From: Amaurobius ferox
Taxonomy: Eukaryota > Arthropoda > Arachnida > Araneae > Amaurobiidae
Direction of reading: 5' to 3'
Length of the DNA stretch: 64,000 nucleotides
Assembly (NCBI GenBank): GCA_951213105.1
Contig: OX578138.1
Span: forward strand, 89,754,914 to 89,818,913
Below are positions 22,696 through 34,040 of the stretch, in pieces. Position numbers and translations under genes: made by a program. Each line of letters begins with the position of its first letter. Position 1 is the first letter of the stretch. Under the pieces are notes generated by a model that had not been told where the DNA came from, searched no databases, and saw only the letters and a program-made list of their open reading frames with translations.

Positions 22696-23830
22696 ATGGC
22701 GCCGAATAAAACTAGGCAAAGTAATAAAAGAGCGAGGCAAGATCCGCCGATTAATAATATGCAGCAGGAGGTAAATGTAAATAGCAGTATAACAGATAAT
22801 TCGGCTGTAACAAATAACGCAGTCCATGTGCAAATGCCCTCAAATCAAGCGCAGCAAAATACATCGTTGCCAATTATGCAGATGTTGCCATCATTTGATG
22901 GGCAAAAGGAAAATAATGTCAATTTTTTTATCATACAATTTAAGGAAATAGCGGATTTAACATCATGGTCCGAACAAGAGAAAATTATAATTGTTAAATC
23001 AAGATTAAGGGGAAAGGCTCAACAATTTCTAGCAGAAAATATTGCTCTGCAAAAGGAAAAATCATATGAAAAATTCATGGAGTTATTAAAAAACAAATTT
23101 GAAAGGAAACAAACATTAGTGCAAAAACACAACAATTTTAACAATCTGAAACATTTACCAAATATGACAATTAAGGAGCTTGCACAAGAAATCGAAAACC
23201 AGGCGATAATATTTTTAGAGATAGACGGAACAATGGATGCAAATGTACAAAAAATTATAGAAAAAATTAAACTGACCAAATTTTTACAGATAGTCAGAGA
23301 AGATTTAAGAACAGAAATAAAAAAAAAATGACCCGAAAACCTTTGACGAAGCAGTGAAAATAGCTGAGGTAATAGAATCCGCATTGGAGGAAGATAGTGA
23401 TGGTATAAATAATATTGAAGTAGAAAATAAAATAATTGAGAATGTAGAAATAAATCATGTAAAAACTGAAAATAATGCAGAAAAGCCGCCACAGAAATTC
23501 TGTATAGCGTGCGGTCGCAACAATCACTGGATGTCAGAATGTTTTACGCTGCAAAAAGTACAAAATAATTTAAAAAGGGCATTCACAAATGAAAACAGCA
23601 GTCAAGAAACCACCAATTATCAACAAAGACCCACTAATCAAAATAATTATGCACACTACAGTAGGGCGAATTTCAGAAGAGGCAATTTCATAAATAACCG
23701 GGGTATACGGCGTCGTGCAGGAAATAACAACAGACAATTTCAGAGTAATAACAGAAGATCATATCAGAATAATGGACCACATTATGAAAGCAATCAGAGG
23801 CAATATCAAAATAATGAATATTTAAACTAA
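22696..23830 (+). pseudogene. Gypsy gag, one frame break
   Basis: The ATG at 22696 sits in a purine-rich context. The first part (to 23331) has a basic N terminus (NKTRQSNKRARQ) and a retrotransposon gag fold region (LPSFDGQKENNVNFFIIQF, LRGKAQQFL). The frame ends in a run of ten A (23319-23328). The family sequence goes on in another frame to 23830, with a single CX2CX4HX4C zinc knuckle (CIACGRNNHWMSEC, about 23501-23542) and an Asn/Arg/Gln-rich tail. Gag would package element RNA. The stop at 23828-23830 overlaps a -1 frameshift signal leading into pol. Confidence 0.88.
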
Positions 23831-23896
23831 GAAAGGGACCTCGAAATAAAAGACAAATAGGAAGTTATAAGGCATCAAATAAGGATTCGAGATCCC
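23821..23896 (+). promoter_or_regulatory. -1 ribosomal frameshift signal, slippery heptamer plus stem
   Basis: T TTA AAC (23821-23827, split by gag codons) sits directly before the gag stop TAA. Seven bases later GGGACCTCGAA (23835-23845) can pair with TTCGAGATCCC (23886-23896): ten base pairs, one mismatch and a 40-base loop. The pol frame is the -1 frame and is open from the heptamer onwards (LRKGPRNKRQ...). This is the standard layout for gag-pol frameshifting. Confidence 0.8.
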
Positions 23897-25911
23897 ATAA
23901 AATTGCAAGCAAAATTAAAAATAAGGATGCACAGAATTTAAATGAACATTTACTGAATTCAACGTATGGACAGAGTGACGCACTGCCAATGATCAACGTA
24001 AATTTAGAGAACATAAAAACAGTGGCTCTCATAGATACTGGCGCAAGTGTCAGTTTATTATCAGATAGAATTTTTCAAAAAATCAAAAATAGAATTAAAA
24101 TTAACTATTTATCTAGACAAGTTAAAATACAGACTATGACCAAAGAAAACATTCAATTTTCAAAATGCATAAGCTTCAGCTTTAAAATTGAAAACAAAAG
24201 ATGCAAAAATTCATTTTTTATAACTAAACAATTAAACAACACCCCCTATGAAATAATTTTAGGATTTGACTTTCTCAAAAATCATCATGCCATAATTGAC
24301 ACAAATAAATTAATATTAAAGTTTGTCAAAGAATCCATATCTATCCCATTTAAAAACAAAAATCAGAAGAAAGCACAGGAACCAGAAAATAATAATACAA
24401 GAGTTGAACATATTCAATGCTTAAATGCAAGCTTAGCGCATAAAATTAAATTACTCCCTCAAGAAACAAAATCAATAAAATTAAAATTAAATGAAAACTA
24501 TTTTGAGGATAAGGAGGTATTGTTAAATATTACAAATTCATTAAAAGATTTACACGCTGAGCATTCTTTACATTATGCAAATAATAGAAAATTTATTTCT
24601 ACTCTATTAACAAACAAAACAGAAGAAGAAATTCAACTTAATAAAAATATGATAGTAGGTACTGTAACACCGCAATTTGAAATTATAGAACAAAAACATA
24701 ATAATGATAAAATTTTACAAATTAACAACATAGAAAGCTTAAATAACCCACAAAAAATTGATATTTCAGCGTTACGAAAAGCGGAATTAACACCGCAAGA
24801 TTTTAAACTAGATCACTTACAAGGAAATGAAAAACATATATTGCTAAAATTACTGTTACAAAATTATGATGTATTTTCGAAATCATACAAAACGCTGGGA
24901 ATGACGGAAGAAATAGTACCGGAATTTAATTTACTACACCAGTACCCAATACAGTGTAAACCTTATCCCTTGCCAAAAATGTTAAAACCTGTACTCGAAA
25001 GTGAGATAAAACAATTGTGTGAAGCAGGAATAATTGAAAAGTCTACCAGTAACTACGCCTTCCCATGCCTATTAATTAAGAAAAAAAGCAATTTGAACAA
25101 TAGTCATACAGATAAAGTACAAAAGTATCGTTTAGCCGTAGATTATAGATTGTTAAATCAAATTACTGAATTACTGCCCGTAAATATTGGTAAAATTAGC
25201 GACATTCTGCACAACATCGCAGGCCACAAATTATATACTGTAATTGATTTAAAAGCCGCGTTCTTTCAAATAAAAATCAAACCTGAACATGGGTCGATAC
25301 TCACATTCGTAACGAAGGACGCTGCCTATAGACCTAATAGAATGCCTTTTGGCGGAAAAAAATCATCAGCCTATTTTTCTTTATTAATGATGAAATGCTT
25401 AGGAGACTTAAAAGATCAGAAAATTGAATTTTATTTAGATGATATTGTAATTGCCGCAAATTCATTCGAGAAAATGTTGGAGAAATTAAAAACGGTATTT
25501 TCGAGATTAGGTAAATTTGGTTTAACCATTGACCCTTCAAAATTACAAATGTGTAAACAGAATATTAAATTTCTAGGATTTAAGATAAGTAAGGAAGGCA
25601 TAACACCTTCAGATGATAATGTACAAAAAATAACGAATTTCCCTGTGCCAACGACAGTAAAAAAAGTAAAATCATTTTTAGGTTTATGTAATTATTTTAG
25701 GCAGATCATACCAAATTTTTCTGAACTATGCAATCCATTAATTGAGTTAACAAAGAAAGATAAGAAATTTATATGGACGGAGAAATGCGAAGAAGCGTTT
25801 GTAACATTGCAAAACGCGATTTTATCGAAACCGGTAGTCAGGGCAGCGGATATGTCAAAGCCGTTCTTTTTGTCGACTGACTGTTCAAAAGTAGCCGCGT
25901 CAGCGCGATAA
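23828..25911 (+). pseudogene. Gypsy pol: protease and reverse transcriptase, RNase H cut short
   Basis: The open frame is entered by -1 shift at about 23828; the first ATG is at 23989 and residue numbers count from it. Aspartic protease LIDTGAS lies at about 14-20, with a partner motif IILGFDFL near 89-96. Reverse transcriptase spans about 325-525, with YRLAVDYRLLN, VIDLKAAF (first catalytic Asp at 420), RMPFG and YLDD at 482-485. The thumb/connection motif FLGLCNYFR follows. RNase H begins at about 628 (LSTDCSKVA, catalytic Asp 631) and stops at residue 640, although the family domain is over 100 residues long. The remaining RNase H and linker are deleted and the next coding block is in another frame. 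Confidence 0.92.
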
Positions 25912-27290
25912 CGATAGCCAAAATTTTAGAAGAGCAAGCAAAAGATAGAGAGATAAAGAAAATTATTAACGGACTGAATGCAAAATCTAAGCAGCCAATA
26001 TATGTAAATAAATACTATAGAGATGTAAATACAGGATTAATTATGATAAAGACTGCTAGAAGTATCAGAAATCCTATGCAAAAGGACAGAATTCTAATAC
26101 CTCACAGTCTAAAATTCGCAGTTATTGAGTTAGCTCATACACCGCATTTTGGAGTAGAAAAAACATATCAAATTCTGAATAGAAAGTATTACTGGAAAGG
26201 GGCATACAGTGATGTAAAAAATTTTGGCGCATCATGTGATGCATGCTTATGTTACAAGAATAAGGCTATGAGACCTATGGCATTACAACGTGTCCCTCGT
26301 CCATGTAAACAAAATCACACAGTGGCATTAGACATTGTAGGGAAGCTACCGAGAAGTAACGGACAACATGAATACATCATAACGATGATAGACCATTACT
26401 CGAGATTCTTGGAGGCAGTACCCGTGAGAAATATTACAACTGCGAGTGTATTACAGGTAGTAACAAATTGGATAGCTTCAAACGGAGTACCAAATTGGAT
26501 TTTATGTGATAATGGGAGACAACTAAAAAGCGAAGAATTTAAAAAATTCGCAGAGCAACATGGTATAAAAATAAAATATACGTCTATTTACAAACCTAGC
26601 TCAAATGCAATTTTAGAAAGAAGCCACTTGGGAATAAAAAATTATTTGGCAGCAATGGCTGACCAAACATTTAATTGGCACAAAGTCTTGCCATATGTAA
26701 AATTATTTCATAATGCAACACCCAGCGCAAATATAGACCACAGTCACGCTATTTTGTTTCTTACCAGAGATTTGAAATTACCCGGAGAAAATAATCTGGA
26801 AATAGCGGACCCTGATGACAGTCCGATTTTAACTAAAACTGAATATGTAAATGACGTCAGTGAAGCACTTACATTAGCGGAAAATATCAATAAATTTACT
26901 AAACAGAAACAAATTCAAGCTCAAATTAGACAGGAGAGGATTTGTAAAAGAGTGAGAGAGAAAAAATTATTAAGAGGGCAAATTGTTTACTTAAAAAACC
27001 TCAGACCCACCACAGCATTACAAAAAAAATTTCAAGGACCATTTCGCATCGTAAAGGTGATCCGTAACAATAATTACGCTATCACACCTATGTACGATCC
27101 AAATAAAAAATGGATAGTTGTTCACGCGAATAAATTATATAAAGCAGAACCGCGTAAAAAGTATTTACAAAATAAACAAACACGGCGAACTGTTGACAGA
27201 AGTCAATCGCATGTAAACAAAGAATATAACGCCAATAATCATAATTATCAGAGTCCGAGACGTTATAATCTGAGGACACGCAAAAAATAG
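25912..27290 (+). pseudogene. Gypsy integrase, out of frame with pol
   Basis: Coding resumes in another frame (AKILEEQAKDREIKKI...) and the first ATG of the open block is at 26043. Counting from it, the N-terminal zinc finger has H32, H35, C65 and C68 (HTPHFGVEKT and CDAC). The first pair is closer together than usual for HHCC. The catalytic DDE triad is at D97 (VALDIVG), D156 (LCDNGRQ) and E193 (ILERSHL). A GPF-type motif (KKFQGPFRIVKV) lies near 345-360, followed by a basic tail. It would insert element DNA into the genome. The mismatch of frame with protease-RT means it cannot be made as one polyprotein from this copy. Confidence 0.9.
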
Positions 27291-27436
27291 TATTCGAAAG
27301 CAAAATAATATATAATTATAAAAATGTAATATGAAAATTTTATGTGCGAAAACGCAAAATATGTTATATTAGTGTAACGGTAATGAAGGCATTAAATGTA
27401 TAATTTTAAAAAATTAATAATTAAATAAAGGTTGTT

Positions 27437-27590
27437 TTGTAAAATAAATATGAGGATAATATTTTTTGTAAAACAAATATGAGGATAATATATTTTGTAA
27501 AATAAATATGAGGATAACATATTTGTAAAATTAATATGAGGATAATATTTTTTGTAAATATGAGGATTTTGTAAATATGAGGATAAAATA
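27437..27590 (+). repeat. ~32-bp minisatellite with ATATGAGGATAA core
   Basis: About five units containing AAATATGAGGATAATAT and TTTTGTAAAA, with the last two shortened. Confidence 0.85.
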
Positions 27591-29690
27591 AAAATATAGG
27601 TAATAAATAAACATTTATGTATGGATACATAACGGATGAATAGAGCAATAAATGTCAGAAAAAATATGTAGAAGTGATAAATAATACATACAATACCCCT
27701 CAATGTTCTAAAAAAATAATAAACTAAGGTGTTAGAAGAAAGAAGGAGAGAGATAATTAAATTTCACTTACTTGCAATTGGTCTTGCTTGAAAACGAAAG
27801 GTGGTAACAGTCAGTAATGGACATCAAAATTTTATCAAGTCTTTCTATAATGGCAGGCATGGAATGGAATTCCTCACGATATCTTTTCTTTTTTTTTTCC
27901 TTTTCTTGTACGGGTCTTGAAAAAATAGTATAACATAATTAATAAAATTCAAAATAAAGTCATGGAACATGGTAAATGCAAGTACAGGATATTCAAAATC
28001 ATAAAATTATTAATTAATAGTTTATAAAAAGCTGACAGAATAAAAGCAAAATCATAAATAAATAAATAAATAAAATTTTAAGTCAAAAATAACAGTCACA
28101 GCTGATATAAATAATAATTAGTAAATTAATAAATATATATTGCATAAATAGTGTATACAGACCTTTTACGAAAACAAGCAATCTAAAAAAACAAAATAAA
28201 AGTTAATTACATAAATGGATTAATAAACTTGAAGAAGTAGGATTAATGTCCCATCCTTCACAGTCAGCGTAACAGCTCCATATATGGCCATTGTACGGCG
28301 AAAGCTAGTCACCTTCAAAGTAAATATCCAGGCTAAAAATAAACATCGGAGAAAATCTCCCCTGCATAGTACGAGAATAATACGAAAAAATTTCTGTTGT
28401 AAGCATACAAGCAATGTTTCAAAATTAAAATTATAATTGCAGGCAATTATAGTTAGTTAAAAATACCGGCCGGTATATAAAAAATAAAATACATTAGGAA
28501 AAGACATTGATTTGTATGTAAATGATAAATGATTGAGTATTATTAATAAATTATTGCATTAATTAAGCATCACTGGAAATAAAAAGAAATAACAGATAAA
28601 ATTAAATATGAAAGAATTATATTTAAATAAATAAATATGTAATGTTATGCTGAAACGGGAACATAAAGTCAGTTATATCAATAACATAACAAAAGCATAG
28701 TATATGCATAATACTACATATAATTAAAGGAATCTAATGAATTAAGAGTACATGAAATTAAAATCATGGATAGTTAACAGTCAGATCTGTGTTAAGGTCA
28801 TAAGATAATAATAATAAAATATATATATATATATTAAATTAAATAGAATTAATAACAACATATGTAAAATAAATATATAATATGATACACATAAAATATA
28901 ACTGTAATTAAATTCCTTAAAAGGATACACGTAAAACCTCTCACTTCAATGGTGAGCGTAAGCCGTCAAGATCGGACAATACAAAGTCAAAAGCCCGCGC
29001 TTGAGAAGAGGATACCGCCAAAGTTGCACGATAACGATTAAACCTTTAGCGATACATGCAAAAGGCAGTTAAAATCCCTTTTACGTAAGTTTGCGCTCTG
29101 CAAACAATGAAGACACTCATTCAAGGCTCGCCGTGGGGGTCAACAGATTCGCAGTAGGCATGGAAACGCGTTGAGGGGAACAGAGGAAAGCTACGGGTCA
29201 AGCGAATTTTTTTTCTTTTTTTCTTTTCTCCCTTCCTCCCGCGCAGTTGTTACACACGAAAGGGCAGTCGAAGAGGAAATTTAAAGTGCGTATTGTGAGA
29301 TGCACAGTATTTTGGAGTTGCGAAATGAGTATATGTATTTGATATTTTAAATGCCGCGATGTAATATGATATAAATACGGTGTTCAAAATTAGCCATGAT
29401 TGATACACACAAAAATATAACATGTTAATTATTGTAACAAATAAGAAATATATACAGCTAAAAAATTGTCGAAAAATTATTTACGTCTGTGAAAATGAGA
29501 AATCAAGGTAATGAATTGTGTATAGTTTAATGTAATGTTGTGAACTTGTATATAAATAGAAATGCAAATAACAATTATGATATAGTCTTCATTTGAAGTG
29601 TACAATAGACTGTACTAAGCAACATAATGAAAATATAAATATTGAAGTACCGGAACTTTGAAAGTTAAGTCACAGGATGGTGACTCATTC

Positions 29691-29846
29691 TTCCGTGCTC
29701 ATGATAATTCCATGTGACAATAAGGTGTCTTCCGTGCTCATGATAATTCCATGTGACAATAAGGTGTCTACCGTGCTCATGATAATTACATGTGACAATA
29801 AGGTGTCTTCCGTGCTCATGATAATTCCATGTGACGATATAGTGTG
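29691..29846 (+). repeat. 39-bp minisatellite, four units
   Basis: Each unit carries CCGTGCTCATGATAATTCC and ATGTGACAATAAGGTGTC. Units start near 29691, 29730, 29769 and 29808. A degenerate continuation follows (CCTTCCGAACAGTGATAATT). Confidence 0.9.
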
Positions 29847-30131
29847 CCTTCCGAACAGTGATAATTTCTTCATGTGCAGCAGTATATGTGTTACCAAGTA
29901 CGATGGTGTATCTTCCGAACAGTGAGTTCCTTCATTTTAGTGACATGTCGGTTGTAATGCACCGATATATGTAGGTCAATGTTACAATATAGTGTGTCTT
30001 ACATGCGGTGATCTGCATTTCTGTGACAGATATATGTGCAGTGGATCAAAGCAACATTTCCACAGTGGCCGCAATGTGTACACATATGTGTTCAGTGCGA
30101 CGTTTACCGTGTGTTGAAGTTTTCTCTCTGC

Positions 30132-30140
30132 AAGGGGGGA
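30132..30140 (+). other. Polypurine tract of the gypsy element
   Basis: AAGGGGGGA lies five bases (TATCA) before the 3' LTR start TGTAAC, as expected for plus-strand priming. Confidence 0.75.
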
Positions 30141-30145
30141 TATCA

Positions 30146-30985
30146 TGTAACACAATATTTGTATTACATGTTTCCACCCCAATTACAAATGCCAACCAAA
30201 ATAATGAACTATCTAAATGCTGCAGAGGGAGCCAATCACAACAAATGCATATATAAACAGTGGTCATCCCCGTCTGCAGCAACAGCGAATGGTAGATGTG
30301 GTAGGGAGTGAATGGGGAAAGAAAAAGCGCCCCAATGCCGTATTAAAAAAAAACTCCAGTGGACTTAAAACTTTCGAACGAGTCAGCATCATGTTTTCTT
30401 GGGTTTGTGAAAAGTGTCTATAGAATGTGAGCAACAAAATGGTAGCGAGTGCAGTTAGATGTGTAACGGTTTTCCTACATCATTGAAATAGCACGAATAT
30501 GCACGTAACACAAAGAGAAAAGGTAACCAACTTTCAATTGTCACTATTAGCACGGAAGGCACACCTTTAACGATTATTAAATTAATTGACTACCAGTTCG
30601 TATGAGTAGAACATATGAACGAGTTCGTAAATATTGAACTATAAGAACTATTCTTTATCGATTGTTTAAAGGAAACTGTTTTTAAGAAATTTAAGTCAAA
30701 GTTATTATGTGTGTAAATATATATATATTAATGTGATATTGTCAGTATTATGTGTCTTTTAATAATTGATTTAATTATAGCATAGTTACTCCAGATACAA
30801 TAGATATCTATTAAGTAAAATATTAAAATAAATATAGCAATTAAGCATGTGTATTTCTTTATGTTTTTGTGTGTTCGTATTCCGAGCTTGAGAACCGGGA
30901 GCTTCCATGCTCCACCCTTAGTGGCGGCATCATAGGTAAGTCCTATACTGGTAATTTTTGATAAGGACAATTTTACCTTATGACA
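30146..30985 (+). repeat. Gypsy 3' LTR
   Basis: 840-bp partner of 21556-22397, ending ATGACA and followed by the GATTG duplication (30986-30990). Confidence 0.95.
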
Positions 30986-30990
30986 GATTG

Positions 30991-32050
30991 CTATAGTCTA
31001 ATTACTTTCAATTGCAGATATCTGTTTATGTAGTTTCTAAACATGGGGTTGGCACTTTAAGATCTTTACTAGATAACTGCTTATCGCACATTTCTGTGGC
31101 TAATTAACGTTGATAGTGTTCACACCGATGGTGGAGTTTTTTCTGCTTATGTCGACAATGAAATGTACGAGTATATACTACTCCTTGAGACAGATATTGT
31201 GTTATAGTCTGTCATCGAAGCTGATTTTTATACCTTTGGAAATAAGTATATCAAACAATTTTTGCTAGGGCTATTCAACTTCTGCAGAAATTTAAAGACA
31301 CCATAAACACAAATTACAAAGTGGGTAAAAGTTCAAAAACCGTTTACTGTAAACTGGGGCATCGTTGACTGAATTCAGGCATCCCTGTATAGAATTTCGT
31401 GGCTGTCCACCGCTCAGATATTTCGCTAAGCGTGCCATAAACATGCAAATAACCATAATGCAGACAGCCATATTGTTATTAATATATTATTTTTTCATAA
31501 TATAATAAGCAGTGCTTGGGAAGGATTTCATAATATAATAAAGATGCTTGAATACTTTTGGAAATATTTTGAAGAAAATTAATCCTTTGAAGCTAAGCCA
31601 TCTTGAAGTGATAGCATTGTGCATTGGACTGTACATTATAAAATGATAATGTTGAAATTATATGATCAGTGTTTCTTAATTAAATTGCAATAAATGACAA
31701 AATAAACAAAATGTATCGCAAGTTTTTATTATCATAGTGCATAATTTTTTACTGGATTCTGTGAAAAATTATTATTTCCACAAACGTGTAAAACAACTAC
31801 ATTTTCTACTTATCTAGCAAAGTTTTGTACTGAATATGTTTGTACTTGATATGAGTGTCTTGATTGTACTTTATTCAATTCTCTAGATAAACAGCATTAA
31901 TCATCTACACGCAGGAATAATAATGAACGTCATCAGACGTGAGGATGTGAGTATACATAGGCTAAAAAGCAGATATAGTCATGTTGGAACGTAATTTAGT
32001 CAGACCAATTAGATATCTGGTAAAAATGGCGGTATTAAAGTTAATATATA
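30991..32050. other. No feature recognised
   Basis: AT-rich unique sequence beyond the gypsy element. No gene, repeat unit or RNA motif is supported. Confidence 0.45.
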
Positions 32051-32131
32051 TTGTTAAATTAAAGACAACAAACATAGGTTTAACAAGTCATTTAATAAAA
32101 ACCCTTTCCTCGACGTAGATAAATTTACAAA

Positions 32132-32173
32132 GCCAAAGCGCTTTCGGGCATCACCATGCCCTTCATCAGTGGC
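32132..32173 (-). ncRNA. Hammerhead-ribozyme-like motif, probable Penelope-type retroelement remnant
   Basis: On the minus strand GCCA, CTGATGA, A, GGGCAT-GGTG-ATGCCC, GAAA, GCGC, TTT, GGC occur in order. CTGATGA and GAAA are the invariant hammerhead core. The six-pair GGGCAT/ATGCCC hairpin is stem II. GCCA with TGGC closes a short stem I, and AAAGCGCTTT is a self-complementary stem III of the kind that works as a dimer. Such minimal ribozymes are known in Penelope-like elements and retrozymes. One extra A sits between CTGATGA and stem II, so activity is uncertain. Neighbouring sequence to about 32050 may belong to the same retroelement end. Confidence 0.55.
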
Positions 32174-32208
32174 GGGAAAAAATGTTTTTTTTTTTTTAAG
32201 AAATATTA

Positions 32209-32255
32209 GTCTCATCAAAGAAATATTAGTCATCAAAGAAATATTAGTCTCATGC
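32209..32255. repeat. Short tandem repeat, ~18-20-bp unit
   Basis: AGAAATATTAGTC followed by TCATCA or TCATC, about three times, next to a T run and the hammerhead-like motif. Confidence 0.75.
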
Positions 32256-32492
32256 ACCAATTTCACTACAGCATAATCCCTTAGTCAAAAATTAGCCACT
32301 GGACGATGATGAATTAAAATGAGAACTTTTGATTGTACCATCTAATATTATAGAAGTCCGACAAATATGCTAAACGTAAATTTAGTGTAATTTATAATTT
32401 GTACTTATATAGTGTACAATGCAGTACAGTTTACATAAATAATTCTGCTATATATAAAATATAGTAAATGTGTTTCGTCTAAAAAGTCAAGG

Positions 32493-32924
32493 TTATGTAG
32501 GTTTCTTCTTTAACATTTTCTCTGTTGTATAAGTGTCTTTTGATGGTTCGATGTGATTACCCCCAAATCCCCCTGATCCAACTATTGTATTAGCTTCTTT
32601 TCCATGAACTGGAAGGATGGGTACATAGCCAAGCCTCCCGTTCGAGTAGTAATATTCTACTGCTCGATCACAAGGAATCGAATCTGTCGAATGAACACAC
32701 GTGAGAGTGAACTGGATGAAAATCGTTTGGTTGCCACACGCAAAGAACCATTGAAGTTTCTTTTTCGTGTCATCGCTGGTCATCACACTTCGACAGGCAT
32801 GAAAAATTTGACAATTGTTGAATATGTCAGCGTAATATCCGTCATCGTAGCAAACGAATCTTGTATTTAAACCATCCTTCAGTATATCTTTGACATCAAG
32901 GAGATCATAGGCTGCACGTTTTTT
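32493..32924 (-). CDS. Last exon of a chitin-binding type-2 (peritrophin-A) protein
   Basis: Begins in phase after a splice acceptor (TTTATTTGCAG, minus strand, ending at 32925) and runs to a TAA at 32493-32495, 143 codons. Just after the first 20 residues there is one CBM14 domain with six cysteines spaced C-x12-C-x5-C-x18-C-x12-C-x8-C. It includes CYDDGYYADIFNNCQIFHAC and FFACGNQTIFIQFTLTC, the FxC-GNQT-F motif of arthropod cuticle and peritrophic proteins. Such proteins are secreted and bind chitin. A short Gly/Lys tail follows. The exon has no signal peptide, so at least one upstream exon (higher coordinates) must exist; I could not identify it with confidence. This is the only ordinary host coding exon I trust in the window. 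Confidence 0.8.
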   Translation of the reverse strand, partial: KKRAAYDLLDVKDILKDGLNTRFVCYDDGYYADIFNNCQIFHACRSVMTSDDTKKKLQWFFACGNQTIFIQFTLTCVHSTDSIPCDRAVEYYYSNGRLGYVPILPVHGKEANTIVGSGGFGGNHIEPSKDTYTTEKMLKKKPT

Positions 32925-34024
32925 CTGCAAATAAAAATACGTGTTTTAATTTCTTATATATAACATATGCTGTGCTGTCTTTTAAATTATATTAATTATC
33001 ACGAATTCAGAACTACATAATTTAAAATATATGTAGCATGAAAAACAGCAATGCTTTCTTAGAAATCGATGCTTTTTGTGTGCATTTATCATAAATCTTA
33101 AACTGAAAAATCGAAAGGTTTTAAAATGAAATGCTTTTATACAACTTCAATATTGACATAAAATAGGCTTTATTAATTAAATTTTATGAAAATAAGCAAG
33201 CAAGCATTTTTAACTCTCCCTCCTCTCCCCCATTTCCTTCCTTTGAAATTCCCGTGCCTTACTTTAGAGTTAATTAAATATTCACAGTTCCTACTTTGGA
33301 TGAATCAAAAGAAACTTGGGGGAGGAGGAGGGGGAGATTTGAAAAGCAAATCTAAAAAAAGAATCGACGATAGATTCAGATACTTCATTCTAACAGTTCA
33401 GAGCATTATTGTATCTTCTGTCGATAAAGGTACAAGCGAACATAATAATGAAGCGACTTCTCACCTATAACAACGTGATGCAAACGAGAAAGAAAGTTCT
33501 CACTTCGCCATCCTTTCCTAACCTTGGTCCAGTTTCGCAGTTGTTGACTTACTTTTATGAAAGTCAAAATCCAAAAATAATAATACCAAAATTTTTAAAT
33601 AGAAATATGTGGATTCTTTGATAAAAGTTATATTCAATTTGATCGTCTACATCTCATTACTTTCTCTTAATGAATAGAGGAAATAACTGCAAAACCGATT
33701 GCTGGGTGATACGAATGAATAAATGCAAGGATCATACTCGTATTGCTGATAACAACATCTCTGTGTCGGATTTTTTACATTTAATGTTATTATCTACTAT
33801 AATTTGATATAGAGGAGCGATCTTGGGAACAGTTTAAAACAGTTGAACATCTTAAAACAGTTTATGTGAGTAAGCATAAGTTTTTAGCGTCTTACTTGTT
33901 AAATTATTTTATTCATAACCTTCATAAATTGGCTCCGAAATCAAGTCCCGGCTCTCTACAACCGCTAGATGAGGTAGCATAATACTGATGTGCCATGCCC
34001 TTGTATCTTCTTGTAATTAGCTTC
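32925..34024 (-). other. Probable intron of the chitin-binding gene, otherwise unassigned
   Basis: Non-coding by inspection. It contains a purine-rich stretch (GGGGGAGGAGGAGGGGG, about 33318) but no conserved exon that I can support. The extent of the intron is unknown. Confidence 0.4.
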
Positions 34025-34040
34025 ACACATACCAGATAGC
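34025..34040. repeat. SINE target-site duplication, left copy
   Basis: ACACATACCAGATAGC precedes the SINE and is repeated exactly at 34323-34338. Confidence 0.92.

Larger units (their letters stand above)
27291..30145 (+). other. Long non-coding 3' region of the gypsy element
   Basis: 2855 bp between integrase and the 3' LTR. There is no envelope-like frame: the few open stretches are below 105 codons and low in complexity. It holds two minisatellites (27437-27590 and 29691-29846), several AT-rich tracts and a more GC-rich block at 28930-29290. Confidence 0.8.
21556..30985 (+). mobile_element. Ty3/gypsy LTR retrotransposon, full length but internally deleted
   Basis: A 9430-bp element flanked by GATTG duplications, with LTRs of 842 and 840 bp that differ at only about five positions. 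The order gag, protease, reverse transcriptase, (RNase H), integrase is the Ty3/gypsy order. A GPF-type motif follows integrase, and I see no chromodomain. Most of RNase H is missing (near 25900) and gag has a frame break in an A run (23319-23328), so it is probably immobile on its own. About 2.86 kb between integrase and the 3' LTR is non-coding. A convincing primer binding site was not found: the bases after the LTR (TGATGTCGCCGCGCG) do not match a tRNA end I can recall. Confidence 0.95.

Noticed and set aside
27392..27703. Minus-strand frames of 75-103 codons in the gypsy 3' region
   Set aside because: They are low-complexity translations of the ~32-bp minisatellite.
29691..29846. CRISPR-like array
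   Set aside because: Head-to-tail 39-bp units without unique spacers, in a eukaryotic retroelement: a minisatellite.
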